DNA of 64,000 bases from Nitrososphaerota archaeon (GTDB taxonomy: Archaea; Thermoproteota; Nitrososphaeria; Nitrososphaerales; Nitrosopumilaceae): positions 1-64,000 of the forward strand of contig JAGWGA010000005.1 in assembly GCA_028867675.1 (NCBI GenBank). The letters are read 5' to 3'. The first letter of the stretch is position 1; every line of letters begins with the position of its first letter. Positions 9,288 through 16,878 of the stretch are shown piece after piece. The notes beneath the pieces were generated by a model that saw only the letters and a program-made list of their open reading frames with translations, made no database searches and had not been told where the DNA came from. The translations under genes were made by a program, and so were the position numbers.

Positions 9288-9372
9288 TTGATCTCGGTGT
9301 ATATCTCTAAAATATAAGAATTGGTTTTAATTTAGGAAGTTTAATTATGGCGTAGAATTTTCTACTGTATTA

Positions 9373-10461
9373 TTGAAAATTCCGATAAATGTACCAATTA
9401 TCGAAAAAGACGAAATAAATGAAGTACACGCTGTACTGACAGAAAAATCTCTTACATCTGCTGCAAATGCTGGTGGAAAGAGGGTACAAGAATTTGAACA
9501 ACTTTTAGCCTCATATGTAAAATCAAAATATGCAATAGCAGTAAACTCGGGAACAGCTGCATTACAAGCTGCACTATATGCTCTTGACATTAAACCAGGG
9601 GATGAAGTTCTACTTCCATCATTTACATTTGTTGCAACTGCCAACTCTGTATTATCTGTAGGAGCAAAACCAGTGTTTGTTGACATACGTCCAGAAAATT
9701 ATACCATGGATCCTAGTGATCTTAAAAAGAAAATTACTAAAAAATCCAAAGTAATAATGCCTGTTCATCTGTATGGCAACTTTTCATACATGGATGAAAT
9801 TTCTGAAATTGCCAATAAGCATAATCTTGAGATAATTGAAGATTCGTGCCAATCATTGGGAACTACATACAAGAAAAAGCAGTCTGGAACATTTTCACGA
9901 ATGGGTTGTTTTAGTATGTATGCTGCTAAGGTTATGACTTCTGGAGAGGGCGGAGCTATAGTTACAGATGATAAAAATCTCTTTGAAAAACTACGTAAGA
10001 TCCGAAACCATGGAATGCTTCATGGATATGACACCCGAATACTTGGATTAAACCTAAGACTACCAGAAATTTGTGCTGCAATAGCTAAAGTCCAAATGAA
10101 AAAGCTTCCAAAATTCCTGGAGAAAAGAAAAAGAAATGCAACAATACTCAATGAACTCTTGTCTGATCTGAATGTTATCTTACCTGAAGAACGGGAAGGC
10201 GTGAATGTAAATTGGTATCTATATACAATTGCTACAGGGAATCGTAATAAAATAATGAAACAACTAAACTTACAAGGAATAGGAGCAACTGCATACTATC
10301 CAATTCCAGTGCACAAGACTCCATTTTATAAAAAAGATCTCAAACTTCCTCTTACTGATTGGGCTGCAAGCTCTGTTCTAAGTCTCCCAGTTAATCCTCT
10401 AGTTACTGAAAATGACTTGCATCACATTTCTAAAGTATTACATAAATCAATCAAAAAATGA
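9373..10461 (+). CDS. DegT/DnrJ/EryC1/StrS aminotransferase
   Basis: A 362-residue PLP enzyme of the sugar-aminotransferase family. The PLP-binding segment AVNSGTAALQAAL is at about residues 56-68. The aspartate loop is EDSCQSLG, where EDAAQ is more usual. The Schiff-base lysine is Lys186 in YAAKVMTSGEGG, and the late segment has the usual ATAYYPIPVH. It probably aminates a nucleotide-linked keto sugar for surface glycan or protein glycosylation. The start is TTG at 9373. Its last four bases overlap the start of the MtrA-like gene, so translation may be coupled, which is an unexpected pairing. Confidence 0.88.
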   Translation: MKIPINVPIIEKDEINEVHAVLTEKSLTSAANAGGKRVQEFEQLLASYVKSKYAIAVNSGTAALQAALYALDIKPGDEVLLPSFTFVATANSVLSVGAKPVFVDIRPENYTMDPSDLKKKITKKSKVIMPVHLYGNFSYMDEISEIANKHNLEIIEDSCQSLGTTYKKKQSGTFSRMGCFSMYAAKVMTSGEGGAIVTDDKNLFEKLRKIRNHGMLHGYDTRILGLNLRLPEICAAIAKVQMKKLPKFLEKRKRNATILNELLSDLNVILPEEREGVNVNWYLYTIATGNRNKIMKQLNLQGIGATAYYPIPVHKTPFYKKDLKLPLTDWAASSVLSLPVNPLVTENDLHHISKVLHKSIKK

Positions 10462-10946
10462 ATCTGATTGAGGATATTGCAGGAGAATTATGCAAAATCC
10501 TTCTTCCAATACCAGAAGAGGTATTCTTTGGAAATCCTAAATCAAATATCGCAATTTGTACTCTATCAAACATAAATCTCCTAAAAGAAATTGCAGATTC
10601 TTCTATAATCGGAGATGTTGCAATAGTTGGTAGGCTACTTTCTGAAAATAAGGGAATTGACTCATTGATACAATTTGTAATATCAAATGAAAAAATTGAT
10701 ACAATAATACTATGTGGCAAGGACACACTAGGGCACAAACCAGGTTATTCTCTTCTTTGTTTATACAAAAATGGAATAGATGATGATCATAAAATAATTG
10801 GTTCATCAAGTCCTCATCCAATTCTAACAGTTACAAAAAAAGAAGTAGCAAAATTTCAAAGACAAGTAAAAATTGTAAATAAAATAAACGAATCTAGTAT
10901 TATAAAATTAAAAAGTATAACCAAAGATTACAAACAAACTCAATAG
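10458..10946 (+). CDS. mtrA: MtrA-like corrinoid protein (methyltransferase subunit A homologue)
   Basis: A 162-residue protein resembling the soluble domain of tetrahydromethanopterin S-methyltransferase subunit A. Matching segments are FFGNPKSNIAICTLSN (residues 23-38), NKGIDSLIQFVISN, LCGKDTLGH (85-93), and GIDDDHKIIG with KFQRQV later. His93 falls where the cobalt-coordinating histidine of MtrA lies (CGxEVxGH). The C-terminal membrane helix of methanogen MtrA is absent. Family knowledge therefore suggests corrinoid binding and methyl transfer in the cytoplasm, but no other Mtr subunit is nearby. The ATG overlaps the DegT stop (ATGA). Confidence 0.8.
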   Translation: MNLIEDIAGELCKILLPIPEEVFFGNPKSNIAICTLSNINLLKEIADSSIIGDVAIVGRLLSENKGIDSLIQFVISNEKIDTIILCGKDTLGHKPGYSLLCLYKNGIDDDHKIIGSSSPHPILTVTKKEVAKFQRQVKIVNKINESSIIKLKSITKDYKQTQ

Positions 10947-11272
10947 CCGTCTATCTGGCGTTGTCTGTTTATCTGATTCTTTTTTTGATATTCTTTTAAA
11001 ATATCATCTGGAGTCATGTTAAGCTCAAGTGACGCTTGAATGACAAAATGCCAAATATCTATTAGCTCCTCACGCGCTGCAGCTTCATCAAATGGTGTAG
11101 GTTTTTTCCACCATTTCCAATGGGTGGTTCTTTGAAGTTCAACTGCTTCATGAATTATTGCTGTACAAAGTGCAGAAATCTTTCCTTGAGTATCTTTTGG
11201 ATAACGATCAAGATTCATCATTTTTTCAAGATTTTTTTGAAGACTGAAAATTGTTTCTAGCTTATCATCCAT
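10940..11272 (-). CDS. All-alpha dUTPase/MazG-like nucleotide pyrophosphohydrolase
   Basis: A 110-residue all-alpha NTP pyrophosphatase. It has the metal-binding pattern EAVELQRTTHWKWWKK followed by REELIDIWHFVIQASLELN, i.e. the paired E-x2-E and E-x2-D helices, and a final YQKKNQINRQRQ. The WKWW element is typical of dimeric dUTPases rather than MazG itself. It would hydrolyse dUTP or a related nucleotide to keep uracil out of DNA. It overlaps the convergent MtrA-like gene by 7 bases. Confidence 0.8.
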   Translation of the reverse strand: MDDKLETIFSLQKNLEKMMNLDRYPKDTQGKISALCTAIIHEAVELQRTTHWKWWKKPTPFDEAAAREELIDIWHFVIQASLELNMTPDDILKEYQKKNQINRQRQIDGY

Positions 11273-11306
11273 AATCTATTTTTTAAATTGATATCTATAA
11301 CCTTTG

Positions 11307-12200
11307 TTAGAAATGAACCATATTCTTGTATCTATCAAATCTTTGTTTAATATTGGATTTTTTCAGTCCAGTTATTCCATATACTCCGTATTTTTCAACT
11401 GCAAATGAACCCATGATATTTCCATATACTGCAGCCTCTCTGATAGTTGAGATCTTTGTACTGTTTTTACTTGAAAGATATCCTATCATTCCACCTGCAA
11501 AAGAATCTCCTGCACCAGTAGGATCTACAATATTTTCCATCGAAAATGCAGGTGATGGAAATACTACATCATCATAAAATAACAGTGAACCATGCTCTCC
11601 CTTTTTAATAATGACATACTTTGTTCCCCATTCCATAATTTTTTTTGCAGCTTTTATCAAATTGTGAGTCTTTGTCAACAACTTGGCCTCTTCATCGTTG
11701 ATTACAACTGAATCAACAGAACCCATCATCTTGATAACATCATTTCTTTTACTTGAAATCCAAAATTCTATAGTATCACACATTGAAAACTTGACCTTAT
11801 CAAATTCCTCTAGAATCTTAGTATTCTGAACAGGATCATTATTTGCAAGATATACAAACTCTGATTTACGATATTCTTCTGGCACAACTGGTTTGAAATC
11901 TTTGAGTACGTTTAGTTCAGTCTTGTTCGTTGTTCGTTGGCTCAAAGTCAAATCATAACTGCCATCATATCTGAATGTCTTACCTTTTGCATTTACCACT
12001 CCGCGTGAATCAACAAATCTATCAAGTATGCTCTGATACTTTCTTGGAAAATCATAACCTACGACTCCAATCAAGCCTGGTTTTACAAAGAAGCTTGCAG
12101 AGATTGCTGCATATGTTGCTGCTCCACCTAAAGCATTTTTAATAATTTTTGTAGGTGTTCTAATTGTATCAAAGGCTATAGACCCAAAGACGGTCAGCAT
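11307..12200 (-). CDS. PfkB-family sugar/nucleoside kinase
   Basis: A 297-residue ribokinase-fold protein. The first signature is NALGGAATYAA (residues 22-32) and the second is DPTGAGDSFAGG (226-237) with catalytic Asp232. A middle VVINDEEAKLL segment is also typical. It phosphorylates a sugar or nucleoside; archaeal relatives act on ribose, inosine or cytidine, and the substrate is not readable here. The start ATG is 12198-12200. It is followed by no cotranscribed partner. Confidence 0.88.
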   Translation of the reverse strand: MLTVFGSIAFDTIRTPTKIIKNALGGAATYAAISASFFVKPGLIGVVGYDFPRKYQSILDRFVDSRGVVNAKGKTFRYDGSYDLTLSQRTTNKTELNVLKDFKPVVPEEYRKSEFVYLANNDPVQNTKILEEFDKVKFSMCDTIEFWISSKRNDVIKMMGSVDSVVINDEEAKLLTKTHNLIKAAKKIMEWGTKYVIIKKGEHGSLLFYDDVVFPSPAFSMENIVDPTGAGDSFAGGMIGYLSSKNSTKISTIREAAVYGNIMGSFAVEKYGVYGITGLKKSNIKQRFDRYKNMVHF

Positions 12201-12212
12201 ACTTTGCTGGTT

Positions 12213-12683
12213 TTAGGAACCGTGTATAAATTCTCTGGCTTCCTGCTGGGTCGGATAATATGTAAATGGTACATTTACAGTCATACCCATAATTCCATAT
12301 TCGCTTGTTCCAGTCAATTTTATGTTTGGAACATTATCTGTTGTATCATACTTGTGAAGTATTGTATTGTCTGCAAGAAATGGTGCCTGAGACGCAATTT
12401 TTCCCATAGGTGGTATTACAAGTGGCTGTAATGTACCTGTTCCGAGATTCTCATTGTTAATTGATATGACAAAGTCTGTCTTTCCTACAGTAAGGGGAAG
12501 TACTGAGGGATTCTTGAATTGAAGTGTCATGTTGTATAATGAATTATTATCATTTTTTTGTATTGCTTTACTCTGTAATATTGAGATACTAAGATTAGTG
12601 GCAGATAGGTATTGAGAATAACCAAACAGTGCAACAGCGGCAATTATGCCTACTATGATTATTACTTTGGAACGCCTTTCCAT
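12213..12683 (-). CDS. Membrane-anchored LEA14-like protein
   Basis: A 156-residue protein with one N-terminal membrane segment (residues 7-26, IIIVGIIAAVALFGYSQYL) and an outside beta-sandwich of the LEA14/WHy type. That domain is marked by NMTLQFKNPSVLPLTV, then NENLGTGTL and a VNVPFTYY strand. Such domains are structural or stress-related, with no enzyme activity known. It lies just after the PfkB gene start, on the same strand. A second protein of this kind is encoded at 18172-18669. Confidence 0.72.
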   Translation of the reverse strand: MERRSKVIIIVGIIAAVALFGYSQYLSATNLSISILQSKAIQKNDNNSLYNMTLQFKNPSVLPLTVGKTDFVISINNENLGTGTLQPLVIPPMGKIASQAPFLADNTILHKYDTTDNVPNIKLTGTSEYGIMGMTVNVPFTYYPTQQEAREFIHGS

Positions 12684-12821
12684 ATGGATAACTTGAAAAA
12701 TTTCCTTTTAGTCCCAATAAGGAAAAAAATCCTGATAAGTTGTGTAAACTTTTTGATCAGTCTTCTAAGCTACTTAGAGCTAATAAAATAAATCAAGTCA
12801 ACCAGAATTAAAAGTTGTAAA

Positions 12822-13295
12822 ATGGCTAGAATTAAGATAAAATACGGTCAAAATGAAATTGAGATAGAATCAAAGGACTTCTATGTAGATAACGAAAGCG
12901 TAGACCAAGTCATATGTAATCTTGCATCTTTTGTAAAGGATTCCTCCTCTAACAATACTCAATACGAATATTCCTATAATCAGTCTCCAAAAACCCCAGA
13001 AATACTGGGAACGCTTGATGACGCAGAGATTCATGAACCTGAGTTTGTAAAACCTACATTTATTGACAAAGAGCAGGTTAGAAGCAAAATGCAGATACTA
13101 ATTCGTGATGGTTTCTTTGATCAAGCAAGAACTGTCTCTGAGGTTGTTGCACAACTAAGAGAATATGGCTGGGCTACTGTTCCACTAGACGTATCAAAAG
13201 TACTTACAAGCATGGCCTTTACTCATGAACTTCAAAAGGACTTGCAAGAAAAACGTAGCTACTATTCTGCAGTAAAGTTACTTGAAGTAAATTAA
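12822..13295 (+). CDS. Unrecognised protein with a probable winged-helix end
   Basis: A 157-residue soluble protein. Residues 1-40 form a short strand-rich part (MARIKIKYGQNEIEIESKDF). A polar linker of about 35 residues follows, and residues 80-150 are helical (KMQILIRDGFFDQARTVSEV...VAQLREYGWATVPLDVSKVL). That half looks like a helix-turn-helix with an ending for wing strands. It may bind DNA or be a partner of a regulator; no known family name is claimed. It ends overlapping a convergent zinc-ribbon gene by four bases. Confidence 0.7.
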   Translation: MARIKIKYGQNEIEIESKDFYVDNESVDQVICNLASFVKDSSSNNTQYEYSYNQSPKTPEILGTLDDAEIHEPEFVKPTFIDKEQVRSKMQILIRDGFFDQARTVSEVVAQLREYGWATVPLDVSKVLTSMAFTHELQKDLQEKRSYYSAVKLLEVN

Positions 13296-13474
13296 ATATT
13301 AAATCTGCACTTTTCACACGAGTCAAATGTGTCACCCTCTAGATGATCAAAATGTGTTTTACATTTAAGACAAGTATGATGCATGTCATAATACCCGTCT
13401 TTTTCAATCTCTCCTGTACGATTAGAGGATAATTCCATACTGCCGCACTTTATACAATGACATCCACATTGCAT
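13292..13474 (-). CDS. Small zinc-ribbon protein, 60 residues
   Basis: A 60-residue protein with ten cysteine/histidine-rich positions. CGCHCIKCGS near the N-terminus, CLKCKTHFDH in the middle and SCEKCRF at the end form at least two CxxC knuckle pairs. Such small thaumarchaeal proteins are probably zinc-binding and may act in transcription or translation. The function is unknown. It is convergent with and overlaps the preceding gene by four bases. Confidence 0.72.
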   Translation of the reverse strand: MQCGCHCIKCGSMELSSNRTGEIEKDGYYDMHHTCLKCKTHFDHLEGDTFDSCEKCRFNI

Positions 13475-13579
13475 GGAATTAATTGATATTTTGCTATTAA
13501 TAATCTAGTTGAAACATAATCTTGAAGAAATTATGCCAGAATGGTTATACTAAAAATCTTTTCAATTGATTATATTATA

Positions 13580-14590
13580 TCAGGACTTGATTACTTTTGT
13601 TCTTCTTTTTTTAATGATTATTAATCCAGCCACTCCTGCTACAATTATTCCTATAATCAAAATAGGAATTGTCATATCGTTGGATGAAGCAGAAGATGGA
13701 GCTTGTTGCTCTGGAGTGATGGTGGCTTGTTGTTCTTGACTAGTTGATTGCGGTTCCTGACCTAAGGTTGTTCCTGTTATGAGAATAGTACCACTACTTT
13801 TTTCAGGATCAAGTCCAATCCAGGCATGTGTTCCATTATTATGAAAGACTTGGTGTAAGGTTGGTTTACCGTCTAGTGTAACATCATATGGTCCGCCCAA
13901 AAGAACCTCTGGCATTATTACTGTAATTGGTACATTTGCTTTGTTTATACTAAATGCATAAGTTTTTTGGGACTGATCAAAAACATATTGTCCGGGCTGT
14001 GCAAGACTTCTAACTCCTACTATGAAATTATTATTATTCCATTGAACATTCTGCGCAGTTACCGGTTCGTTAATTACATATTTTAATGTGAATCCATTTC
14101 CGTGTTGACCAAGACCAAGATTACCAAGATAAACGGGTCTATCGTTTGCCCATACCGTATCAACTCCTTGTGGGAAATAAAATGCAGTAAAATCAGCATC
14201 ACGCGGTTCGTAATAATTCCATTTCCATACACCATCATTATTTGTTACAGCATTGACGATATCATATTTGACCAAAGTCGCATTTAGTTGGGAAGTATTC
14301 AAAATTATAGCTGGTGGATTATTCATCATTTTACCGTATTGAATCGGATTGCCACTGGTATCTGTGATATTCAAGTTAGTTACATTACCATTTATCAAAT
14401 CAACTTGAATCGGTGCTAGACTGTAGTTTGTATTGTTGACCACGTGTAATACATGTGCAGTACCGGTTTCATCAATGAATACTTTTAGGACTTCATGGGG
14501 AGCTTGACCCATAGATAGTTGTTGACCAAATGCCTGATATCCTGAAAAGACTAGTATTGGAATAATTAAAAGACTGAGAAGAATTTTCAA
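13580..14590 (-). CDS. Exported, C-terminally anchored surface protein
   Basis: Encodes 336 residues from the TTG at 14588-14590. The frame is open 19 codons further up, but that part would run into the cyclophilin gene and would put a charged stretch before the signal peptide MKILLSLLIIPILVFSG. The ectodomain has beta-strand repeats and Asn-x-Ser/Thr sites. A Gln/Pro/Ser-rich linker precedes a membrane helix (IPILIIGIIVAGVAGLIII) and a basic tail KKRRTKVIKS. The arrangement is that of a cell-wall protein facing out. The function is unknown. Confidence 0.75.
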   Translation of the reverse strand: MKILLSLLIIPILVFSGYQAFGQQLSMGQAPHEVLKVFIDETGTAHVLHVVNNTNYSLAPIQVDLINGNVTNLNITDTSGNPIQYGKMMNNPPAIILNTSQLNATLVKYDIVNAVTNNDGVWKWNYYEPRDADFTAFYFPQGVDTVWANDRPVYLGNLGLGQHGNGFTLKYVINEPVTAQNVQWNNNNFIVGVRSLAQPGQYVFDQSQKTYAFSINKANVPITVIMPEVLLGGPYDVTLDGKPTLHQVFHNNGTHAWIGLDPEKSSGTILITGTTLGQEPQSTSQEQQATITPEQQAPSSASSNDMTIPILIIGIIVAGVAGLIIIKKRRTKVIKS

Positions 14591-14598
14591 TTTTATAT

Positions 14599-15078
14599 CT
14601 ACTCTGATATGGTCAAGTGAATAATCTTTGCTTCTTGTTGGGGACAATCATTTTTGTCTCTTGGTAGCTTGACAATCTTGTCTGCTACATCCATTCCTTG
14701 CAGGACTTGCCCAAAAACTGTATACTGCTTGTCAAGAAATGTGCTATCTGTGGTTACAATGAAAAACTGAGAGCCTGCACTGTTAGGGTCCATGGCTCTT
14801 GCCATAGATACTATGCCTCTGAGATGAGATCTTGAGCTAAATTCGGCCTTTATTGTATATCCTGGTCCTCCCATGCCCCACTGTCCCTTGTCTGACTTCT
14901 TTGTATTTGGGTCTCCTCCCTGAACCATAAAGCCTGGAATCACGCGATGAAATAGTGTGCCATCATAAAAGTTACTTTTTGCCAATTTAGTAAAATTTCT
15001 AACAGTTTCTGGTGCAATGTTTGGAAATAATTCAATAACAATATTGCCAAAATTTGTTTCAATTGTTGCTTTTGACAC
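14599..15078 (-). CDS. ppiA: Cyclophilin-type peptidyl-prolyl cis-trans isomerase
   Basis: A 159-residue single-domain cyclophilin that isomerises prolyl bonds during folding. Active-site landmarks are FHRVIPGFMVQGGDP (with the catalytic Arg), GSQFFIVT and LDKQYTVFGQVLQGMDV. It has no signal peptide, so it acts in the cytoplasm. The next gene on this strand, an exported protein, begins 8 bases after its stop and is probably cotranscribed. Confidence 0.93.
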   Translation of the reverse strand: MSKATIETNFGNIVIELFPNIAPETVRNFTKLAKSNFYDGTLFHRVIPGFMVQGGDPNTKKSDKGQWGMGGPGYTIKAEFSSRSHLRGIVSMARAMDPNSAGSQFFIVTTDSTFLDKQYTVFGQVLQGMDVADKIVKLPRDKNDCPQQEAKIIHLTISE

Positions 15079-15324
15079 ATTTTCACAACCGCTTTTTAAT
15101 CATAAGAACTTTTCTCCACTTTACTATTACAGTAAGATTCTAGATCAAGTAACTACTGTACGATTGTATCATATTAGTAAGATAAAAGCATTTTTGGACT
15201 AGAATCTTTGTCAGTAGAATTTATTCCAAAATTATATTTTTTTGATACAATCCCACAATTTTATTTTCATGTCAAAGTCAGACTTTCAAGTATCAAAAAA
15301 TTATTACAAAATCATAGTAACAGT

Positions 15325-15332
15325 CTTATATA
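15325..15332 (+). promoter_or_regulatory. TATA box for the 80-residue HTH gene
   Basis: The octamer CTTATATA is centred about 26 bases before the GTG at 15355. This is the usual distance between an archaeal TATA box and the transcript start. It implies a leaderless mRNA beginning at that GTG, and it argues against the upstream in-frame TTG at 15340. Confidence 0.6.
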
Positions 15333-15354
15333 GAACATCTTGAAAATAAAATTC

Positions 15355-15597
15355 GTGAATCGTACTACTCAAAGCACAAGCATCAAACAAGCGATTAACG
15401 AATTGCTTGACAAAGGCTTAACAGATAAACAAGATATCTACTCAAAAGTAGTAGAAGAACTTGGGGTTCCAAGACCAACAGTAAGACGAGTAGCAAGAGA
15501 TCTTAGAAATGAACTTCTACAAAAAATAAAGATTTTACAGTCTGAAGTTCCTGAAATTGAGATCGTGCAAGGAAAGACTACTCAAACCAGTGACTAG
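15355..15597 (+). CDS. Small helix-turn-helix DNA-binding protein
   Basis: Encodes 80 residues from GTG at 15355 (an upstream TTG at 15340 would add five). The centre, GLTDKQDIYSKVVEELGVPRPTVRRVARDLRNELLQK, is a helix-turn-helix with the recognition helix at PRPTVRRVARDL. The rest is a charged tail. It is likely a sequence-specific regulator or a small chromatin-associated protein. No target is apparent next to it. Confidence 0.75.
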   Translation: MNRTTQSTSIKQAINELLDKGLTDKQDIYSKVVEELGVPRPTVRRVARDLRNELLQKIKILQSEVPEIEIVQGKTTQTSD

Positions 15598-15682
15598 ATC
15601 CCCTTTTTCATTTTTACAAAGTCACTTTTTCTTCTGACAATCTCCATTACTATTTATATTCTACTACTCTTGACATAATTTC

Positions 15683-16141
15683 ATGGGACATATTCCTACA
15701 ATCGTAGTTGGTTGTCTCGCTTCAGTATTGACAGCCTTGTATTTCATACTCCCTGCCGCAGTTCATTTCACTGTGTTAGTTTTCATATCGGCTGCCTGGT
15801 TCCTAGTAGCAATATGCTGGCTGGCTCAAAAGAGTGCAGACTATATGCATAGAGGTGAAGGTCATGAACACGTACACGAAGAAAAAAAAAAGCTAACTAA
15901 CTACGATAACAATCAACAAACTTTGCAGATGACATCTAGTCAGCTAAGTCAGGCAAAATCTGAATTAAATGCTGAATTGGATTCCCTTAGAAGTTCACTT
16001 AAGAATAAAGATGAAGAGATTGGAAATCTAAAATCAGAGATCTCAAGTCTTCAAACACTTGTTCAAATTGAGAAACTAAAAGTAGATCTTGCCAATCTAA
16101 AGGCTTTAGCAGCAAAGGAAAGCGCAAAAAGAAAAAAATAG
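15683..16141 (+). CDS. Membrane protein with a cytoplasmic coiled coil
   Basis: A 152-residue protein with two adjacent membrane helices (residues 6-26 and 30-48). A histidine-rich turn (HRGEGHEHVHEE) follows, and then a long heptad-patterned coiled coil from about 72 to 140, rich in Leu, Glu, Lys and Ser. The lysine-rich end suggests that the coiled coil lies in the cytoplasm. It may organise or tether a complex at the membrane. No family is recognised. Confidence 0.7.
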   Translation: MGHIPTIVVGCLASVLTALYFILPAAVHFTVLVFISAAWFLVAICWLAQKSADYMHRGEGHEHVHEEKKKLTNYDNNQQTLQMTSSQLSQAKSELNAELDSLRSSLKNKDEEIGNLKSEISSLQTLVQIEKLKVDLANLKALAAKESAKRKK

Positions 16142-16261
16142 TCACTTACAGTGCGCACAAAAATGTTTACCGTGATTTTCTTTACATGAAGGGCAGCTTA
16201 TAGCTCCCCCATAATGACAGTCACATCTGCATCCATCGTTTAATTTTTCTTCTGATATCAA
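16142..16261 (-). CDS. Very small zinc-binding protein, 39 residues
   Basis: A 39-residue frame starting with TTG at 16259-16261 and ending at TGA 16142-16144. It contains DGCRCDCHYGGAISCPSC and HFCAHCK, that is seven cysteines and several histidines in CxxC-like pairs. That pattern is too regular to be chance. It abuts the end of the coiled-coil protein gene on the other strand. The start is uncertain, since the frame is open several codons further up without a usual start codon. Confidence 0.6.
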   Translation of the reverse strand: MISEEKLNDGCRCDCHYGGAISCPSCKENHGKHFCAHCK

Positions 16262-16316
16262 GTAATGTAAATAATTAATGCGTCATCTTAATATTTAACA
16301 ATACGGAATCACTAGT

Positions 16317-16739
16317 ATGAAATTGCTAATAGGCGCAATCTTTGGGCTTTCTATGCTTTTGCTTCCAAGTTTTATGTTATCTACATCACAAGGTTCAGAA
16401 TGGAATGTTCAACAACTAGTGCCTGAAGAAAATGTTGCCTTGGAAAAAAATATTGTTTACATGCACATTCCGGGAGATAGTCCATTACCATTTGCTTGTG
16501 TTTGGGGAACAGTGCAAAATGCCGCACCAGGTTATCCAGTTGTAATTCAAATTTACCAAGATGGAAAACCAGTATACTTTGCACAAACTAATGTAAAAAG
16601 CGATGGCTCTTACGAACAATATTTCCGAGTAAAATCTGTTGAAGGTGACAAGGTAATTCACATCTTTGAAGGAGACTACACAGTTGAAATCTACAAAGCT
16701 GTAGTCAAAAGTACAACAACCGGAACAACTTCAACATAA
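16317..16739 (+). CDS. Small exported protein
   Basis: A 140-residue protein with a signal peptide (MKLLIGAIFGLSMLLLPSF, cleavage probably near SQGSEW). The mature beta-rich domain of about 110 residues is of the carboxypeptidase-regulatory or immunoglobulin-like type (VVIQIYQDGKPVYFAQTNVKSDGSY, then GDYTVEIY). It ends in a Thr/Ser-rich tail. This domain is common in thaumarchaeal envelope proteins; the role is unknown. Confidence 0.75.
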   Translation: MKLLIGAIFGLSMLLLPSFMLSTSQGSEWNVQQLVPEENVALEKNIVYMHIPGDSPLPFACVWGTVQNAAPGYPVVIQIYQDGKPVYFAQTNVKSDGSYEQYFRVKSVEGDKVIHIFEGDYTVEIYKAVVKSTTTGTTST

Positions 16740-16760
16740 AAATTTTAATTTAAAATAAAA

Positions 16761-16853
16761 CGGGCTCGGAGGGCTTCGATCCCTCGACCTGTAACTTAGG
16801 AGGCTACTGCGCTATCCAAGTTTCGCGTCATTAAGACTCTGCGCTACGAGCCC
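16761..16853 (-). tRNA. tRNA-Arg (anticodon CCT) with an insertion in the D-loop
   Basis: All parts fold on the minus strand. The acceptor stem is GGGCTCG/CGAGCCC with discriminator G, the D stem is GCGC/GCGC, and the anticodon arm is GTAGC-CTCCTAA-GTTAC (anticodon CCT, reading AGG). The T arm is GAGGG-ATCGAAG-CCCTC. The total is 93 nt because the D-loop is 28 nt instead of about 8-11. It begins AG and ends CTTGGATA, so about 17-20 nt between them look like a non-canonical intron. A TATA-like CTTAAATGC (minus strand, about 16878-16886) lies upstream, overlapping the end of bluB. Confidence 0.9.
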
Positions 16854-16878
16854 AGAAAAAATCAACCTTGGTATGCAT

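Noticed and set aside
10458-10946. Evidence for methanogenesis from the MtrA-like gene
   Set aside because: Only a soluble subunit A-like protein is present; no Mtr or Mcr genes are seen, and other markers are of Thaumarchaeota.
16761-16853. tRNA-Arg as a pseudogene because of the 28-nt D-loop
   Set aside because: All stems pair and the loop ends fit a normal D-loop with an insertion, so an intron is the better explanation.
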